Positions 32,579-32,597 of a stretch of DNA of 32,597 bases are shown one piece after another. A model generated the notes under the pieces. The model saw only the letters and a list, made by a program, of their open reading frames with translations, was not told the DNA's origin and did not search any database. Numbering within the stretch: the first letter of the stretch is position 1; the number at the start of each line of letters is the position of its first letter. The translations under genes and the position numbers were made by a program. The stretch is from Haloparvum sedimenti. Lineage in GTDB: Archaea; Halobacteriota; Halobacteria; Halobacteriales; Haloferacaceae. Location of the stretch: assembly GCF_001462205.1 (NCBI RefSeq), contig NZ_LKIR01000127.1, positions 105,551 through 138,147 of the forward strand, given 5' to 3'.

Positions 32579-32597
32579 GCGGGCGGGCCGGTGGCCC
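32575..32597 (+). CDS. Start of an overlapping gene, probably a tyrosine recombinase (partial)
   Basis: Seven codons (MSGRAGG) remain before the window ends. The ATG overlaps the DUF5805 stop in ATGA, so a coupled downstream gene is likely. The recombinase call comes only from the usual neighbour of DUF5805 in haloarchaea; nothing in these few codons shows it. Confidence 0.4.

Overview
The window is a stretch of chromosome from a haloarchaeon (class Halobacteria). The DNA is very GC-rich, the proteins are strongly acidic and rich in Asp, Glu and Ala, and the gene set is archaeal: Cdc48, TFS, archaeal NAC, SBDS, XPD/Rad3-type helicase, the RPA operon, Lhr, archaeal riboflavin enzymes, a universal stress protein and a DUF5805 protein. 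Nearly every transcription unit has a TATA-like box 27-29 nt before its start codon, as expected for leaderless haloarchaeal transcripts. The genus looks Halorubrum-like, but that is only an impression.

Layout. 1-126: tail of a dispersed repeat. 126-5065: a Cdc48-type AAA ATPase, a 44-residue zinc-finger protein, two uncharacterised co-oriented genes, a DUF5779-like protein and an UlaG-type metallo-hydrolase. 5291-7830: TFS, a TbsP/DUF5821-like winged-helix regulator and the tRNA m1A methyltransferase/NAC pair. 7959-11204: a membrane-anchored spermidine-synthase-like protein, a creatininase-family enzyme (probably ArfB) and an O-methyltransferase. 11329-13840: SBDS, DUF2209 and HflX (ribosome biology). 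13884-16974: MoaC, the bifunctional NAD(P)HX repair enzyme, thioredoxin and a small membrane protein. 17050-19380: an XPD/Rad3 helicase. 19381-19870: a large hairpin-rich non-coding region (element A). 19871-24416: ArfC, then the three-gene RPA operon (rpa1, rpap1, rpe). 24489-27494: the Lhr helicase. 27495-27836: a second copy of the hairpin element (element B). 27837-30980: a universal stress protein, a coiled-coil protein of unknown function and a divergent HisG-like protein. 30981-32176: 1.2 kb without a convincing gene, ending AT-rich. 32177 to the end: a ribbon-helix-helix DUF5805 protein and the first codons of an overlapping gene, probably a tyrosine recombinase.

Themes. DNA replication and repair are well represented (Rpa1-Rpap1-Rpe, Lhr, XPD-like helicase, Cdc48), as are ribosome and RNA maturation (SBDS, HflX, NAC, TrmI, TFS). 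ArfB and ArfC would be consecutive archaeal steps towards riboflavin and F420. The right edge looks like the start of an integrated or formerly integrated element.

The most interesting signal is non-coding. Elements A (19632-19800) and B (27578-27742) share conserved single-stranded blocks and loops, while their two hairpin stems differ in sequence yet still pair. That is compensatory change and points to a structured RNA, or a structured mobile repeat. The tail of a third copy opens the window, and all three tails are followed by a T-run.
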